Below are positions 39,936-51,845 of a DNA stretch of 64,000 nucleotides, piece after piece. The position numbers were made by a program, and so were the translations under genes. The DNA is from Oegoconia quadripuncta (lineage: Eukaryota; Arthropoda; Insecta; Lepidoptera; Autostichidae): positions 6,776,914-6,840,913 of the forward strand of contig OX438749.1 in NCBI GenBank assembly GCA_949316235.1. Reading direction: 5' to 3'. A model generated the notes under the pieces. That model was not told the origin of the DNA. It ran no database searches and saw only the letters and a program-made list of their open reading frames with translations. Within the stretch, counting starts at the first letter, position 1, and each line of letters starts with the position of its first letter.

Positions 39936-41591
39936 TACTAGTACCAGTGCTTCCCCGGCAGCCTTCTTGTTGAAGACTTTGATTAGAATTTTGGAATGTG
40001 TTAAACCTGGCGTGTTCGTCCAGAGTTTGAGAGATCCTTGGGTGCATCGGTTCCTTAAGGTGAAGCGATTTAGGCTTTTTGGATGTATCGAGTTACCATA
40101 ACTTACTTCTAGAGAAATATATTGTGGTACGGCTGCAGTGGCTTTGCTACAATAGTTATAATGTTAACCTATTATCCAGTATCTTAGTACAAACTTTGTC
40201 TAGTTTATGACTATATATTCTAACGTATTTATTTACATGATTATGCTAGAGGTCGCAAAACCAAAGCCAAATACTTACGCAGGTGTTTGTGAATCTCCAA
40301 TGTCAGTATTACATGAAACGTACCTGAAAAAGAAAAGAAAATAAATTAATACCAGAACGCCTTTGAATAAAATTAATAAAGTTGAACAGTGTCGAAATTA
40401 TTCTTACAGTTTTATCTTTAGAAAATCTGTCGTCCTTTCAGAAGTTGTTATATAAATTTCACGGTTGCAAAATCTCACGGGCTTTTCAGAGATTCCTTCC
40501 GAACGCGAATATCTCAGTAACAAATATTCCCGAGGCTCCTTCTCATCACTTTGGACGGAAGGCTAAATTAAAAACAGGCTGCCTCCCGAAAGGCGGCGGC
40601 GTTTCTTGAAAAATTACTCTTGATACTGAAATGTAAAAGTATGTGTTTGCCTATAAATGTTACATCTTTGACTAATCGAATATAGAGCCTTATTTAATTG
40701 ATTATACTTTCCATAATAAGGGCGAATCTGTGGCATTATAAAAATTACAAAGCGGATCGTTCTCCACCTAAGGTCAACTTTCAGGTGTTTTTTTTATTTT
40801 TTCTCAAAGTCATACCATTACAACACACGATATGTGAAAATTTAAACAGGTTACCTCTTACCATTACTGAGATACGGCAGACGGAGAGATAAGTACCTAC
40901 CAAAGGCCCCATTTGAACCATTTGGTTACGAAATCCTAAAATCTATTCTATATGCTACTATTTCAATATTACAAAGAAAAATATTTCTAATATACCACTA
41001 AGGAAAAGTATGAATAGACAATAATTATCAAATTGTAACAATATTGTTGTATTAGCATGTGTTGCGGGCTGAATGACTATATAGATCGTGATTTAATTGA
41101 TTTTCATTAGAAAATATTATTGTGTCACAGATTCAAGTTGGTATTTCCATAGCAAAAGGACAGCGATATCTTCATTACTTAAATACAATTGACTACGACT
41201 TCAAATAACCACGATAATTATTAAGAAAATAAATAACCTGGTCATATCTCGTTTCTATACCAGCTTTGCCAACTTGGTTCAGACTCTTATTGTAAAACCA
41301 CCTGATTGTAACGAATTGGAAACCAAAAGCATATGGACTAAGTAATACGAAGTAGCGGATATACGATCGCTTCAGTAGTCTAGTCGTGAAAAGGTAACAA
41401 ACAGACACCCATTTACATTCATAATATTAGGTAATGTGAATTCGTTTATATGCTTAGCGAAAGCGTGGTTACTTTACGATCTATCGACTTAACTGTTTCT
41501 TTCTGACAGTGAGTCTACCTCCTGTTAAAGGGAACAAGCTAGCTACCTGGAGAGACCACCTCGATTTTTATTCTACTTACACCGCAATAAG
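39936..41591. other. No gene recognised
   Basis: Upstream LINE sequence may extend to about 40010 in decayed form. Frames of 75 codons (40382-40609) and 71 codons (41193-41408) show no domain. Confidence 0.4.
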
Positions 41592-41960
41592 CGAGCGGTC
41601 GCACCGGGGGGTGTCATCCTCTCCCTGGTCGCGTCCGACGAGTATATCGCCCCGAATGCAGTGGGGCTGGCGAGCGTTGTCGCTCCCCGACGTCGCCTCC
41701 TGCGAGGAGCATCGGCCCTCTCCCGATCCCGCTCTGCGGCCTCCTTCTAAAGCATGACTGCTTCACAGGAGGCCGCTGCCCTCCAACCCAATGCTGGCAG
41801 CGACAGATCTCGTCCGATCCTGTCGACCAGGTCTCTACGTTCGGACTGCAACGCCGGCAGTCCTCAAGCGTGTGTTGGGCGGTGTCCTGGTCGGAAGCGC
41901 AGTGGTGGCATCGTGCCGTCTCCTCCCGTCGGATTCGACTCAGATACTAAGCGAAGCACC
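41592..41960 (-). pseudogene. R1-clade-like LINE C-terminus
   Basis: The minus strand encodes CHHCASDQDTAQHTLEDC, then in the next frame RDLVDRIGRDLSLPAL, a gap, AASCEAVML, a stop, and KEAAERDRERADAPRRRRRG. This order (CHHC knuckle, HTLxxC, DLSLP, VMxxKEAAER, basic end) is that of R1-type LINE ORF2 C-termini. One frameshift, an in-frame deletion after LSLPAL and a stop make it dead. High GC against AT-rich flanks fits an alien insert. Plus-strand frames at 41509-42017 are shadows. Confidence 0.8.
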
Positions 41961-43337
41961 CCTCTCCTAGTCAAGCGTAAACTAACACTCTATGGACTAA
42001 ACCAACCGCCATATTGAAATTGTCTCTGAATGATACATTTACGAGTGATGGGCAAGACTCGATTAAAATACCGAAATTAAAAACAAGTAGGTACGAGAGA
42101 GATCTGTGATCGTCTTTTGTTTACATAGTCAGCAAGTTCCATAGAATGACACTTTATATGTGTGTGCCCATGAATAAAGTGGAAAATATATAACAGGAGC
42201 CTATAATTAAAACTAAACAGCTTTACCTTCGTAAAGCAATGAAAATAAAATAGAGTTGCAAATTATATGGTACAAGTTCTTTTATTTCAGTTTGTTCGCA
42301 ACGAAATCATAATAAACTTGCATATCTAAATAGCTCTTAAACCGCTACCGCTCATAATTACACCGCGCCCTTAGTGAAACCCGATGCGATAGGAAAGTTT
42401 CCCGGAACCACGGAACTATCTCCGGGGAGCCATGATTTGACCGCACTTTTCCGAACTTGGCCCCCCTTTGTTACTCCACCTTGATGCTCCATCACACAGA
42501 TTGGCGAATTTTATTACAGCTGCGCTACATTCGTCTCTTCGTAGCTCCGGTAGTACGTGTGAATAGGGAAACTCGGTTGATGAAAAGGGGGGGATTAAAA
42601 GTAACATGAGTTTACGTAATCTGATTCTGAGGTGAAACACAAGCGAGAAAATTTGGAGAGAAGTAAGTTTAGATAGGTAAAAAGGTCTTACCGAAAATAG
42701 CAATATTTGTGGTGTAACTTCGTATAATCTTAAAGTTCCTGACTTTTTGTACAAAGGTAGAGTAGAGTACCTATCAGTAACAAAATAAAAATATTTTCTA
42801 ACAATTCTGTAGCTATTTAGGTATAGTATAGGTATTTAATTATAAAACCTACAATATTAAATTAAAGCCAACATTGTGAAGTTCATTGCGTTGTAGAATA
42901 TGCTAAGATCGAAGAAAGATCGATAAGAAAACATTATTCTAAAGAAATTATTAATTGCCACTTTATATTTTCTAAAAACAGTTTATTAAGTCGTGATATT
43001 TTCCCTCGGTGAAATTTTTCATAAATATAAAGAAGTTATTGATCGACTTTTTTTTTCAAAATAGTTACAGGAGTTCTAAGTATATTCTCCGATGCAGTTA
43101 AATTCACAGCGGTAATTTTAATCTAATAGTCTATGTTTTATCACTACATACCTATATTATATCTAAAGCAAGCTACCGATTTTTAAGAAAACATTTTTAT
43201 TCCATCACTGACACGTACTCTATCCATGTGCAGAAAATCACGGCCTTTAAGATTATAGGAAGTTAAAAGTGAATCCTTACTGGACTAAATGGACTAACAG
43301 CTATTTCATACCCAATGTCTCCGGCACCTAAAGTGTT
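41961..43337. other. No gene supported
   Basis: A 112-codon minus-strand frame at 42416-42754 has a G-, S- and R-containing C-terminal half (e.g. LPELRRDECSAAVIKFANLC) and a hydrophobic start. No domain is recognised and I do not call it a gene. The remainder is AT-rich. Confidence 0.4.
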
Positions 43338-43485
43338 CAAATCAAATCAAAAATATTTTATTCAATGTAGGATACAAAAATATCACTTATTGCAAGTCAA
43401 CAGTTATTTTTTTTTTTAAACTACATCGTTTCGCAAGGTGTTATGGTTAGGGAGAAGAAGCGACAAGAAACTCCGCAACAACGTT
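43338..43485 (-). mobile_element. LINE-A 3' untranslated end
   Basis: AAATCAAATCAAAAATATTT, TATTCAATGTAGGATACAAA and AATATCACTTATTGCAAG mirror the 3' end at 18137, including the antisense TTTGATTTGA tail. GAAGCGACAAGAAACTC matches the GCAAGAAACTC block of the other copies. Confidence 0.65.
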
Positions 43486-43499
43486 CGGTCCATAGGTCC

Positions 43500-43622
43500 C
43501 ATTTGCTATCAATAAATGCCGTCGTTAAGTAAAGTCGGTGACCTACGGGAGACGCAAACTGTCAGCCACAAATGTGAAACAAATCCACCAATTCGCACAA
43601 CCGTGCGGTGAAGGTATTAGGG
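43500..43622 (+). mobile_element. RTE-ii LINE 3' end, truncated and diverged
   Basis: GCCGTCGTTAAGTAAAGTCG, GTGACCTACGGGAGACGCAA and ACAAATCCACCAATTCGCAC parallel the left part of 19770-19962. The GTGGTGGATTATGG part has been lost. Confidence 0.5.
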
Positions 43623-43898
43623 TCCATTTTTAAAACTTTGAAGTTGTCCAATATTTGCATGTAATTGTAATAACTGAACTAGGATGATTTTTATTAAAAC
43701 ACTTTAGTAATACATTCTAATTCATTTTATTTTTAATATCGTAACGAACGTAAACTCGTGTAATGATTTTCTTGGTACAATCAAAAGAACGGTCATATTT
43801 CACACATTGGGACCCATCGCATAATATATGTGTGCGTCCATCATCGCTATGAGAGCAAGGTGTGACTATAATATATGATATATTATATATCGTACTTA
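43623..43898. other. No gene recognised
   Basis: AT-rich sequence ending in an ATATATGATATATTATATAT tract just left of the SINE-2. Confidence 0.45.
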
Positions 43899-44170
43899 TA
43901 CCTGTTTGGTGTAGTGGTTAGAAACTCTGCTGCTATACCAAATGGTCGCGGGTTCGAATCCCGCTAGGGGCATATGTTTATATGATGAATACAGATATGT
44001 GTTCCCGAGTTATGGATGTTTTTAATTTATATATGTATTTATTTACAAAAAAAAATGTATTTGTGTAGTTTATCAACCATCTGGTATCTATAATACAAGC
44101 CTAGTTGCTTAGTGTGGAACTAGATGGCGCTGTGTGTATGTGCATAGATATTTATTTATTTATTATTTAT
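43899..44170 (+). mobile_element. SINE-2, full length reference copy
   Basis: The head CCTGTTTGGTGTAGTGGTTA, box B TCGCGGGTTCGAATCCCGCT, the ATGATGAATACAGATATGTG block, GAGTTATGGATGTTTTTAAT, TATCAACCATCTGGTATC and GAACTAGATGGCGCTGTGTG are all present, followed by a TTTATTTATTTATT tail. The head is clearly tRNA-like, and transcription by RNA polymerase III is expected for the family. No protein is encoded. Confidence 0.9.
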
Positions 44171-44207
44171 ATAATTAAAACTAATAAAACATTAAAAATC
44201 TGGATAT

Positions 44208-44285
44208 ATTTTTTTGATGCACAACGGGTTAGGTTAGTCCATCAATCAAATCAAGTCATCACACCTGATGTTAAGTGAAGATCTG
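44208..44285 (-). mobile_element. SINE-1 3' fragment
   Basis: A T run, GATGCACAACGGGTTAG and ATCACACCTGATGTTAAGTG on the plus strand are the SINE-1 3' end. An unrelated TCCATCAATCAAATCAAGTC lies inside it. The copy breaks at AAGATCTGG. Confidence 0.62.
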
Positions 44286-44311
44286 GATGTTTAGATAATA
44301 AACCGACAAAA

Positions 44312-44392
44312 ATAAACCCATTTTAGTGAGGTTCCGTTCTCTATCTCCAGAGTGCATCATCAGATCTTCACCACAATTATATGTGACCAAAC
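44312..44392 (+). repeat. Repeat N, copy 2
   Basis: GTTCCGTTCTCTATCTCCAG, AGTGCATCATCAGATCTTCA and CCACAATTATATGTGACC closely match 28652-28728. Confidence 0.6.
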
Positions 44393-46176
44393 GATGTACC
44401 CTTTCGAACAAAGAACGAAATTAATCACAAAAATGTCGCAATCGCAGAAGATGTTTTCATGTCTTGCGGAAACAAGACAAGAAACAAGAGCGGAAGCTCT
44501 CTGGCGCAATCTGTGGCCACAGGCTAAGAATTTTTTTTTACTACACTAATCGCAGAACATACATAAAAAAACAACCGAAAAAAGGTGAAAAACTCCATTT
44601 CAACAACCTTAGTTTAGCACTCAAAGCTTCAGGTTTCTACAAAGTAAGCCAAGCCTTTTCATTTTTCCAACAATAATTTTCTTCCAATTACGTCAGTCAT
44701 CGTGTCAATATTCCATCCGAATGATTGACGGGATCCTAATAGTGCCCTCAAATAACTTGTAATACAGTAGGCATACTCCACTGTATTACACAACATTGCG
44801 GTGGTTTATTCTCGCAAATAAATTAAGCAAGAAAAAGAATTGGACAGAAGCCAGAATAGTAAAATCGATGGCAGTTTGACGCAGGACCCGGCCTACTCGT
44901 TCCACTTAGTCTAATGTCGAGGAAATTTATGAAAAAATTGCTCTACATAAAGTTCAGTCATTTGGAGATCACTGTTGTTGAGAAGTCTTTATGAACGGCA
45001 TACCCTTTTTCGTACCCTTAGTCTACAGGGCTAGCATATAACTAAATGAGGGCGAGTTTGTCACTTTATACAGGATAACTTGACAGATTGAGAAAATTTA
45101 CGTCGCACCATTATATCGATATATATCACATATGCGTTCTCTCGTTCCACAGGCTCTATGACCCGTCCGCGACTCATTCTCACTCCATTCATAGTTGTGC
45201 TAGCCGTGCTGTAGACTTGAACAGTGATCCCTGCGCTTGCGTTACCCCTGACAAGTAGTATATGATGCCATGAAAGCATTTCAAAATGTTACTTTGAAAG
45301 GTGAGACAATGCCATTGTACAATGTCAAAAATAAGTCCTTGTGTCATGATTCTGAAATAGCGCAAATCCGTCTGTCTGTATAATTAAAAAAAAAACAATA
45401 CTTAGATACAATCGGGTTCATAAGTCCCAGCTCAAAATTTAGATTTTTAAACAACAAACATTAATACATTTTCAATTTAAAATCGAATTAAATAATTTTT
45501 AAACTCTTAATTGTTGGGATTTGATATGCACTTTTGAACCCAACTGTACTTAAACATTGCTATATGGTCGAAGTATATAAATAACCATAAATATTAGAGT
45601 TCAAATGAAATAAACAATCTAAAACAAATTGCACTCGTTAACCCGTTGTAAAATAAACTGAAAGTTAACGATCGCCCTCAATAAGTGAGCCGTATTGAGT
45701 TATCTTCAACGTAGAGTGCGCTGATAAAAAGAAATTGTAATAACCCGCCCACTGCAGAGTGGTTGCGCGTGTAATAAAAGTTATGCATTTAAAACATACG
45801 GGAGCCAACATAGGATTTTTTCGCAACGACGACGTGCATTGTACATTCATTCTGTCGCTCATACTGTGCTGTTAGTACTATAGCATTATTTTGCATGAAT
45901 GTTCATCCCGCACATTCGTATTTCTCTTTGTATACTTATTGAGCACAAATATTTTTACTAGGTATTGTTTGTCACTTAATAAAAATCCGCCTACTCATGT
46001 CAAAGTTTGTCCTGAACAAAATTAAAAAATGTAACACGAAAAAAATAAGGGCCTAATTCGAAGTCATTTTAAATGGTAATGTTAAGGGTAAAAATGATGA
46101 GTAATCTGAGCAGTTACAGAAATTGTCAACAGTCGCAAAATGCCTGTTAAATATGGCGCTAGAGTGGAGACCTGCA
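44393..46176. other. No gene recognised
   Basis: About 1.8 kb in which overlapping frames of 65 to 72 codons (44352-44676 plus, 45061-45279 and 45665-45862 minus) show no domain. No shared repeat was found. Confidence 0.45.
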
Positions 46177-46314
46177 AGCATGACAAGCGCGATAAACGTT
46201 TATTTCGCTCGAGATAATGTTTGTCCTGCTCATTCGCTTGGACGAAATATTCAACTAACCCATTCTCAAACCTACGTCGCGCGCGACATACGATGTCATG
46301 CTACGGGGCAGTTG
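46177..46314 (-). mobile_element. Repeat I, inverted full copy
   Basis: AAGCATGACAAGCGCGATAA, ACGTTTATTTCGCTCGAG, TTTGTCCTGCTCATTCGCTT, GGACGAAATATTCAAC and CGCGACATACGATGTCATGC are the reverse complement of 20640-20768. Both ends are recognisable, so the unit length is near 130-140 bp. Confidence 0.72.
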
Positions 46315-46495
46315 TTAGCGCCAAAATGTAATATTTTTCGGATTAATGAGTTTTCTTAGCATCACTGATTATTACCTATATCCCCATTGTGATGATACGT
46401 CAGAGAACGAGAGTCGCTATGATCAACTTAGAAAATTGACAATCTAAAATGACTATGGGCCACGTCAGTTACAGCTATTGTGGTTGTTAGGGAAA
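46315..46495. other. No gene recognised
   Basis: Nothing recognised. Confidence 0.4.
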
Positions 46496-46497
46496 AC

Positions 46498-46655
46498 AAA
46501 TCCTGGTGTGGAGACTATGTGCCGGCAAACGTAGTATTGGACGCTTGCATGATATATGGTGTGACTTTATTTGTGCAAGACGGCTGGTAGGAACTTATAG
46601 TTGAGTGAGAGAGACCTATGCCCAACAGTGAACTAGGATAGGCTGATAATAATGA
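46498..46655 (+). mobile_element. RTE-iii LINE 3' end
   Basis: CTGGTGTGGAGACTATGTGC, CGGCAAACGTAGTATTGGAC and GCTTGCATGATATATGGTGT encode VWRLCAGKRSIGRLHDIWC, the GKRSxGRPxxRW stretch of RTE-type proteins. The end ACCTATGCCCAACAGTG plus GGCTGATAATAATGAT matches the usual terminus. Decayed. Confidence 0.65.
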
Positions 46656-47087
46656 TCACAAAATATTAACTTCGAAATAACATAATGGACTAAGGCTAAT
46701 GAAACATAGCTGAGAAAAAGCGAATGGTTTAGAAGACTTCGAAGATATGAGGCGAGAAGGAGCGATTTTCTTTCCCTTATGTGTTGGCTCTTATAATTTT
46801 AATAGCAAAAGTACTCACCAAGTGATACACGTTGTATGTAAACACATCTATTTTTATCGCATTGCAACACTTATTTACACTTATTACAGGTATACCAAAT
46901 AGGTTTTTCTCACGTTATAATCATAATATAAAATTTTATAACTTAGTTTTAAAGCTTTACATTTATAACTGCTTACTTTCCTACTAAATGTTAATTTCAT
47001 TAAATTTTATAATACTTATCAATAATATTTCCACAATGTCTGAAGATGAGGCTTGTTTGACGATCATCCATAATGAGGCGACCTTTA
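46656..47087. other. No gene recognised
   Basis: AT-rich, no open frame or shared repeat of note. Confidence 0.45.
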
Positions 47088-47347
47088 TGCCAAATGAGAT
47101 GGTCAGAAATATCCCAAACATTAGTGTTTGGGTGTCCAAATATTAAAATTTACATACTTGAAATAATATCCACGGCTCATCTTTTGAAATATACAGAAAT
47201 AAATACGTGACAGGGTGGGCCCACGGCCGCTAGACATGTATGTCTATGGACGATTTTGGTGTAAAGGGCCCATAGTCGCCTTTTACGACACCCACGGGAA
47301 GAGACGGGTTGGTTCTATTGTTTTTACGTGACGAAACCACACGGCAC
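47088..47347 (-). repeat. Repeat D, copy 4
   Basis: AAATGAGATGGTCAGAAATA, TCCCAAACATTAGTGTTTGG, AATAATATCCACGGCTCATC, CCATAGTCGCCTTTTACGAC and GACGAAACCACACGGCAC are the inverse of 35296-35650 without the insertion there. It carries a local insertion of about 30 bp (GGTGGGCCCACGGCC) in the middle. Confidence 0.75.
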
Positions 47348-48035
47348 GATTAAAAGAATTGAAAATGTTTATTCATTTTAAGATCTTACATTTAATTAAC
47401 ATGGTTTGAGACTTCCTAGTATTGGGATACTTTTGTCATGTAGTACGTGTAACTATCGTTAATCCAGAACATATTATTGTCGAATCAACAATAAGTGAAA
47501 ATTTAACGTGCAAAAGATGAAAAGAGATATGCTCGTAGTTACACTGAGAGGCACAACTCCGAACAGGTGACCTACAAGGAAACCAAGGTCGTTGACACAC
47601 GTCTGAAAGTTAGCAGGATAAATTGCAAGCGTGTTCTGGAGTGCAGACCATGTAGGGAAAACGCATAGTGTACGCACACTATTATGGAAATCTTGGCATC
47701 CACGATACAGGCCTATATCCTGGCCTGTATGATCTATAGAGGGCGTTTAAGAAGAAGCATACCTAATGTCCGGCAGTCATTACTTTGTTAGCTGTTTTGC
47801 AAAATCGAAATTGGTACGGACCCAGACTCGAACTCATGCACGTGTGGCTGCCGCGTGGCACCCGTTTGAGTTTAACTCTATAATACCATGAGTAGACAAA
47901 CTCTCGCCTGAACTGCGAAAATCGCAACGGGATTGCCGTAGCGGGTAGGGTTGTCAGATCACAAATTGGAAATGCTGGATGGATGGATGAATGCGTGTAA
48001 AAAGGAAGATTTTATATTATGACGACCGATTGATG
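47348..48035. other. No gene recognised; hairpin and tRNA-like relic
   Basis: ATACAGGCC and GGCCTGTAT form a 9 bp hairpin at 47705-47730. At 47812-47880 the minus strand reads GAGTTCGAGTCTGGGTCC, a box-B-like motif, perhaps an old SINE head of another family. The 67-codon frame at 47474-47677 is featureless. Confidence 0.4.
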
Positions 48036-48182
48036 ATAGATAGTGACCCCGTCTGCGAAAACAAGGGTTGCGGGTTCGAATTCCTCTAGGGGTGAATATT
48101 TTTGTGATGAATACGAACATTTATTCCCGAGTCATGGATGTTTACATAAATATTTATGTATGTTTATTTATATTTATGTTAA
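48036..48182 (+). mobile_element. SINE-2 copy, variant subtype, 3'-truncated
   Basis: GATAGTGACCCCGTCTGCGA, GGGTTGCGGGTTCGAATTCC, GATGAATACGAACATTTATT and CCCGAGTCATGGATGTTTAC match the 13476 subtype, inverted. The last 60 bp of the family are missing. Confidence 0.75.
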
Positions 48183-48194
48183 CGGATGAAGCGT

Positions 48195-48297
48195 TCCCGA
48201 GAAATGCGTCTCGACAGAGACGGACAATGAAGTGAGCCTTAAGAAGGAAACCTTTTTAGTTTTGAGGTACGGAAACCTAAAAAAGGAGAAAATACGG
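48195..48297 (+). repeat. Repeat M 3' end-like fragment
   Basis: GTTCCCGAGAAATGCGTCTC, GACAGAGACGGACAATG and TTTTGAGGTACGGAAACCTA resemble 28545-28640. Diverged. Confidence 0.4.
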
Positions 48298-48698
48298 AAT
48301 TAACAGACATTCCACTATATAATTTAAGTCACAATTTAGCCGAACTTAAAATTTTAAACAAATACCGTAATTCACTAGACATGATATTTATTTTTTAAAT
48401 TTTTCGTTGCAGTAGGTATTATGATTTCATTTGTACATAATTATGATGCTAAACTCCAATTCCTACTTCAATGCCCAGGTTTGTATATGACCTATCGTTT
48501 ATACTCTCTTAATTGTAATGTTCTGGTGCATTAAAGAATATAATACCGACCTATAGGTACCATGCTCGGCTCATTAGCATCACGTGGTACGTATTAATGG
48601 CTGCTGATAAGGGCGCTTTTCTTGTAAAATAAGCAAAATGAGCACAAACACGAGGACAATTTTATAGAAAAGCAAGAAATATCATCGTTCACGATAGC
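48298..48698. other. No gene recognised
   Basis: Nothing recognised. The 68-codon minus-strand frame at 48594-48800 is featureless. Confidence 0.45.
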
Positions 48699-48699
48699 T

Positions 48700-48874
48700 T
48701 TTTCTATGCACAACAAGTTAGCGCTTGACTTAGATAAGATGTTGGTAGTTGGCAGGCGGACATTTAAAAATCTACTACAGCCAAACCAAGTACTAAACAT
48801 GTCTGCGAATCGAACCCGTGACTTCAGTTTTGCAAACCTTATGTTGTTACCATTAAGACACGGAGTCGGTAAAA
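48700..48874 (-). mobile_element. SINE-1, old internally deleted copy
   Basis: TATGCACAACAAGTTAGCGC, then directly TTAGATAAGATGTTGG, TAGTTGGCAGGCGGACATTT, AATCGAACCCGTGACTTC and ACCATTAAGACACGGAG. The middle of the body is deleted and the head is diverged. Confidence 0.7.
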
Positions 48875-49917
48875 GTTAAGTAACTGGCAACCCTACTGGC
48901 GGGTGATAAATAACGCCCCGTGCGGAACGGGGCTTATGTTTAGTGCATATTGATTAGCTCGGATGATCTACGAGCCAGCTAATGGGTATGAACTCAGGTG
49001 GAACAGCTATGAAAGTCATATTTCAATCGCAGACCAAGAAAAAAACAGACGGATCATGCCGTAGAATAGAAGTGAAGCCACATAAGTCATGCCGATTTCC
49101 ACATGCGTTTACGCATACATCTAACCAAACCGTTCGCATAGCTGCGCTCAGTAATAATAACTCACACTGACGAAATGCCGAAAGACCTGACGAAATAAAA
49201 TTAGTTAATGACAAAATGTTTAAAATTCGATTGATACAATGGCTTCAGGCAAAGTGTTTCTATGAAGTTAAGTTATTTTGCACATCTGCATGCAGATTGA
49301 ATACATGATTCCTAAATTTCTTACCAGACCTTATAAACTGTATTCTGGCAAATAAGTTATTTCTTTATTTCTTTCCTTTTTCTTTCACTCGTATAGAAAT
49401 TGACGTCACTTTACATTATAGTTTTTCTGAGATTTCGTTATTTTATAATAGAACGATAGTAAAGGATATTTTCTGCATAAAATAGAAATGCTGAAATAAC
49501 TACTCCTAACACGGATACTAACAAATCCCATTTGTGGAGACTGGTCATGTACTAGAGTCATCTATGCAACGGGCACCACCGGACATAAGAGCGTAATAAA
49601 GAAGATAGTAGTAGTGTATGAATGTGCTATAAGCACATATGTGTGTGTGTATGTGTGCAAATTGTGTCATTAGATACATTTTCTCATCTGCTATTAATGT
49701 TTCTGACTAAATCCATTTTGCTGCACATCCATCCGTAGCCGCTCATGATGCAAATCCTCGTTCAAATATTTTGTTCCGCCTATTTTATTATTATATTTTA
49801 GTCAGCTTTACAAAGCATCTGCTCATCAGAGCAGTAGACAACTATTTGGTATACAGTTTATGCCAACTGAAATATAATCTATTTTTTCAAATCACCGTAG
49901 AATGTTACGGTCATAAA
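48875..49917. other. No gene recognised
   Basis: Frames of 62 and 63 codons overlap on opposite strands at 48982-49214 without domains. A (GT)n-like GTGTGTGTGTATGTGTG patch lies near 49640-49656. Confidence 0.45.
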
Positions 49918-50183
49918 CAGATAAATAAATATAAATAAACAATAAATATCTTTGCACATACACATAGCACCATCTAGTTCCACACAAAGCAACTAGGCTT
50001 GTATTATAAATACCAGATGGTTGATAAACTAATACATTTTTTTTGTAAATAAATGAAAATATCCATAACTCGGGAACACATGTCTGTATTCATCATACAA
50101 ACATATGCCCCTAGCGGGATTCGAACCCGCGACCTTTTGGTATAGCAGCAGAGTTTCTAACCACTACACCAAACAGGTCGTCA
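49918..50183 (-). mobile_element. SINE-2, full length
   Basis: A minus-strand copy complete from the tail (AAATAAATATAAATAAACAA) through GCACCATCTAGTTCCACAC, CATAACTCGGGAACACATGT and box B CTAGCGGGATTCGAACCCGC to the head ACCACTACACCAAACAGGTC. It is very close to the 43899 copy. Confidence 0.9.
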
Positions 50184-51655
50184 CCAACAGAAAACAAATA
50201 GTAAGGGTTTACATATCGTTAGTAGGCATATAAACTCCTGTGCGTCTTCCACTTCTAATCTAAGTAGACATTAATCTAAAACAACAATTCATGGGGGCCT
50301 AGTCTCATCTCTTATATCATTAAACTGTACTCACGTGGTATGTAATAAGAACTCTGTGATTGTATTCACAGCGTACCATGACATGTCCTTTGATGGAAAG
50401 CAATATTGCTTTTTAAGTCAAATCTAATATAATTAGTTTAAGTGCTATTGAATGAAGATCACTCAGCGAAATCCTCGTCGTCTAAACGATCCGACTGTGT
50501 ATGTAACTACATGATCTAAAGGGCTATATCACTGTAAACCTATACGAGTAATATAGGTAAGTACGACATTTTGTGTCATACCTAGGTACATGTACTTTTA
50601 TCGTCATCTTAATTTTTTATCACGTTAAAGCTGTCATAGCAATATTTCAAAATTTCCTAAAGAGGGTACACTTTTCCACACGTAAAAGGGTCACCTTGTT
50701 CAGCACCGTGCCAATCTTGACATCTTAGAACAATGACCGTTAACACAACACTTCACACTAAGTGCCAGAACGTTTTAACCCCATTTCCTTCACGTAGGCG
50801 CGCAACCTGAACATTTCAATCAAGTCCAGCCAGGCCCTTTAGCACCTTAAAATCTAATCAAAGCGTACCTTCGTATATTAGGGCGTTTAATTAGACTGTA
50901 CAATGGTTTGTGACGTCACAAATAAGGGGGATAGTACATCCGCCTCGGGACAATGACGATGAATTTTAATTGCGGCTGCTCGTGTCAGGTGTTCGGATGA
51001 TATGGGTCTATCTCCTGTTTTCATATTCACCATAAGGTAATATAGGAGTAATTTTCACGACAGGTTCGCTTTTGTTAATACAGCCATGTGTAGATTTTTA
51101 ATTTGCAATTTTGATTCACGCGTTCCGAAGCTTCTCATCTTTCGCTATGGGTCAGACCTATTAGACAGTTATGTGTTGTATCTATTTGTTTTCGAAGAGT
51201 AAGTAAATTAATTATTTTATCTTGGTTTATGGTTTAATAGTCTTCTATAGTTGCACAGTTTAAGACAACAAGCTGACATCAGGGTTGTTCGTTATAGAAC
51301 TAATACTTGATTTGTGCAATATACCTTGTAACTCCTGTTTGAGGAAAGCCGTGTTTTAATTTGAGGACAAAAACCATTTCTTCCTTCTTGCAATCCAATA
51401 AAACGTACGTAAAAATTCAAGCAATACTTAATTCTTTTGACATGTTCTTATGATATAATTCGTATTCATCATTTTCCATGCCCTTATCCCACTCTAGGTG
51501 GGGTCGGCACGACAAGTCTTCGTCTTCCATTCTCCTCTATATCCGTCATCACATCGCCGATCATTATGCCACATCAATTCGTATCACATCAGTGTTGTGA
51601 CATCATTCTTCCTGTGTTAACTGCAATTGTTATGATAACATTTAACCATTTAGGT
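50184..51655. other. No gene recognised
   Basis: About 1.5 kb with no shared repeat. The 76-codon frame at 51437-51667 has no domain, though CCACTCTAGGTGGGGTCGGC resembles a phrase common in lepidopteran retroelement 3' ends. Confidence 0.4.
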
Positions 51656-51659
51656 GTGT

Positions 51660-51845
51660 TTGAGTAGACTCTTGCGCGATAAAATGCGAAAGTCTATCTG
51701 TCTGTACTTCATACCTAAAGTACTGAACCGATAATTTTGAAATTTGATAGTACCTTTGAGGAACTTAAAGAAGGACATAGGCTACTTTTAATCCTGAAAA
51801 AGTCGGCAAACAAATAATTCCACGCTGGTTAAGCCACGGCCGTTA
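51660..51845 (+). repeat. Repeat L-like dispersed sequence
   Basis: TGCGAAAGTCTATCTGTCTG, AAGTACTGAACCGATAATTT, TGAAATTTGATAGTACC, GACATAGGCTACTTTTAATC and CACGCTGGTTAAGCCACGGC follow the common lepidopteran order of a CTGAACCGATxxTGAAATT module ending near GxxxAGCCxCGGxC. No coding capacity. Confidence 0.45.

Noticed and set aside
39581..40101. Plus-strand frames of 115 and 64 codons
   Set aside because: Antisense to the LINE C-terminus at 39610-39935, which has the recognisable motifs on the minus strand.
41509..42017. Two adjacent plus-strand frames of 82 and 87 codons
   Set aside because: They lie antisense to the R1-like LINE C-terminus. Their P-, S- and R-rich composition reflects GC-rich antisense reading.
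42416..42754. 112-codon minus-strand frame
   Set aside because: The C-terminal half looks somewhat protein-like, but I recognise no family and have no splice or start evidence.
43899..43975. Possible true tRNA gene
   Set aside because: The box A and box B motifs are tRNA-like, but the same head recurs in many SINE-2 copies followed by the SINE body. I could not draw a proper cloverleaf with acceptor stem.
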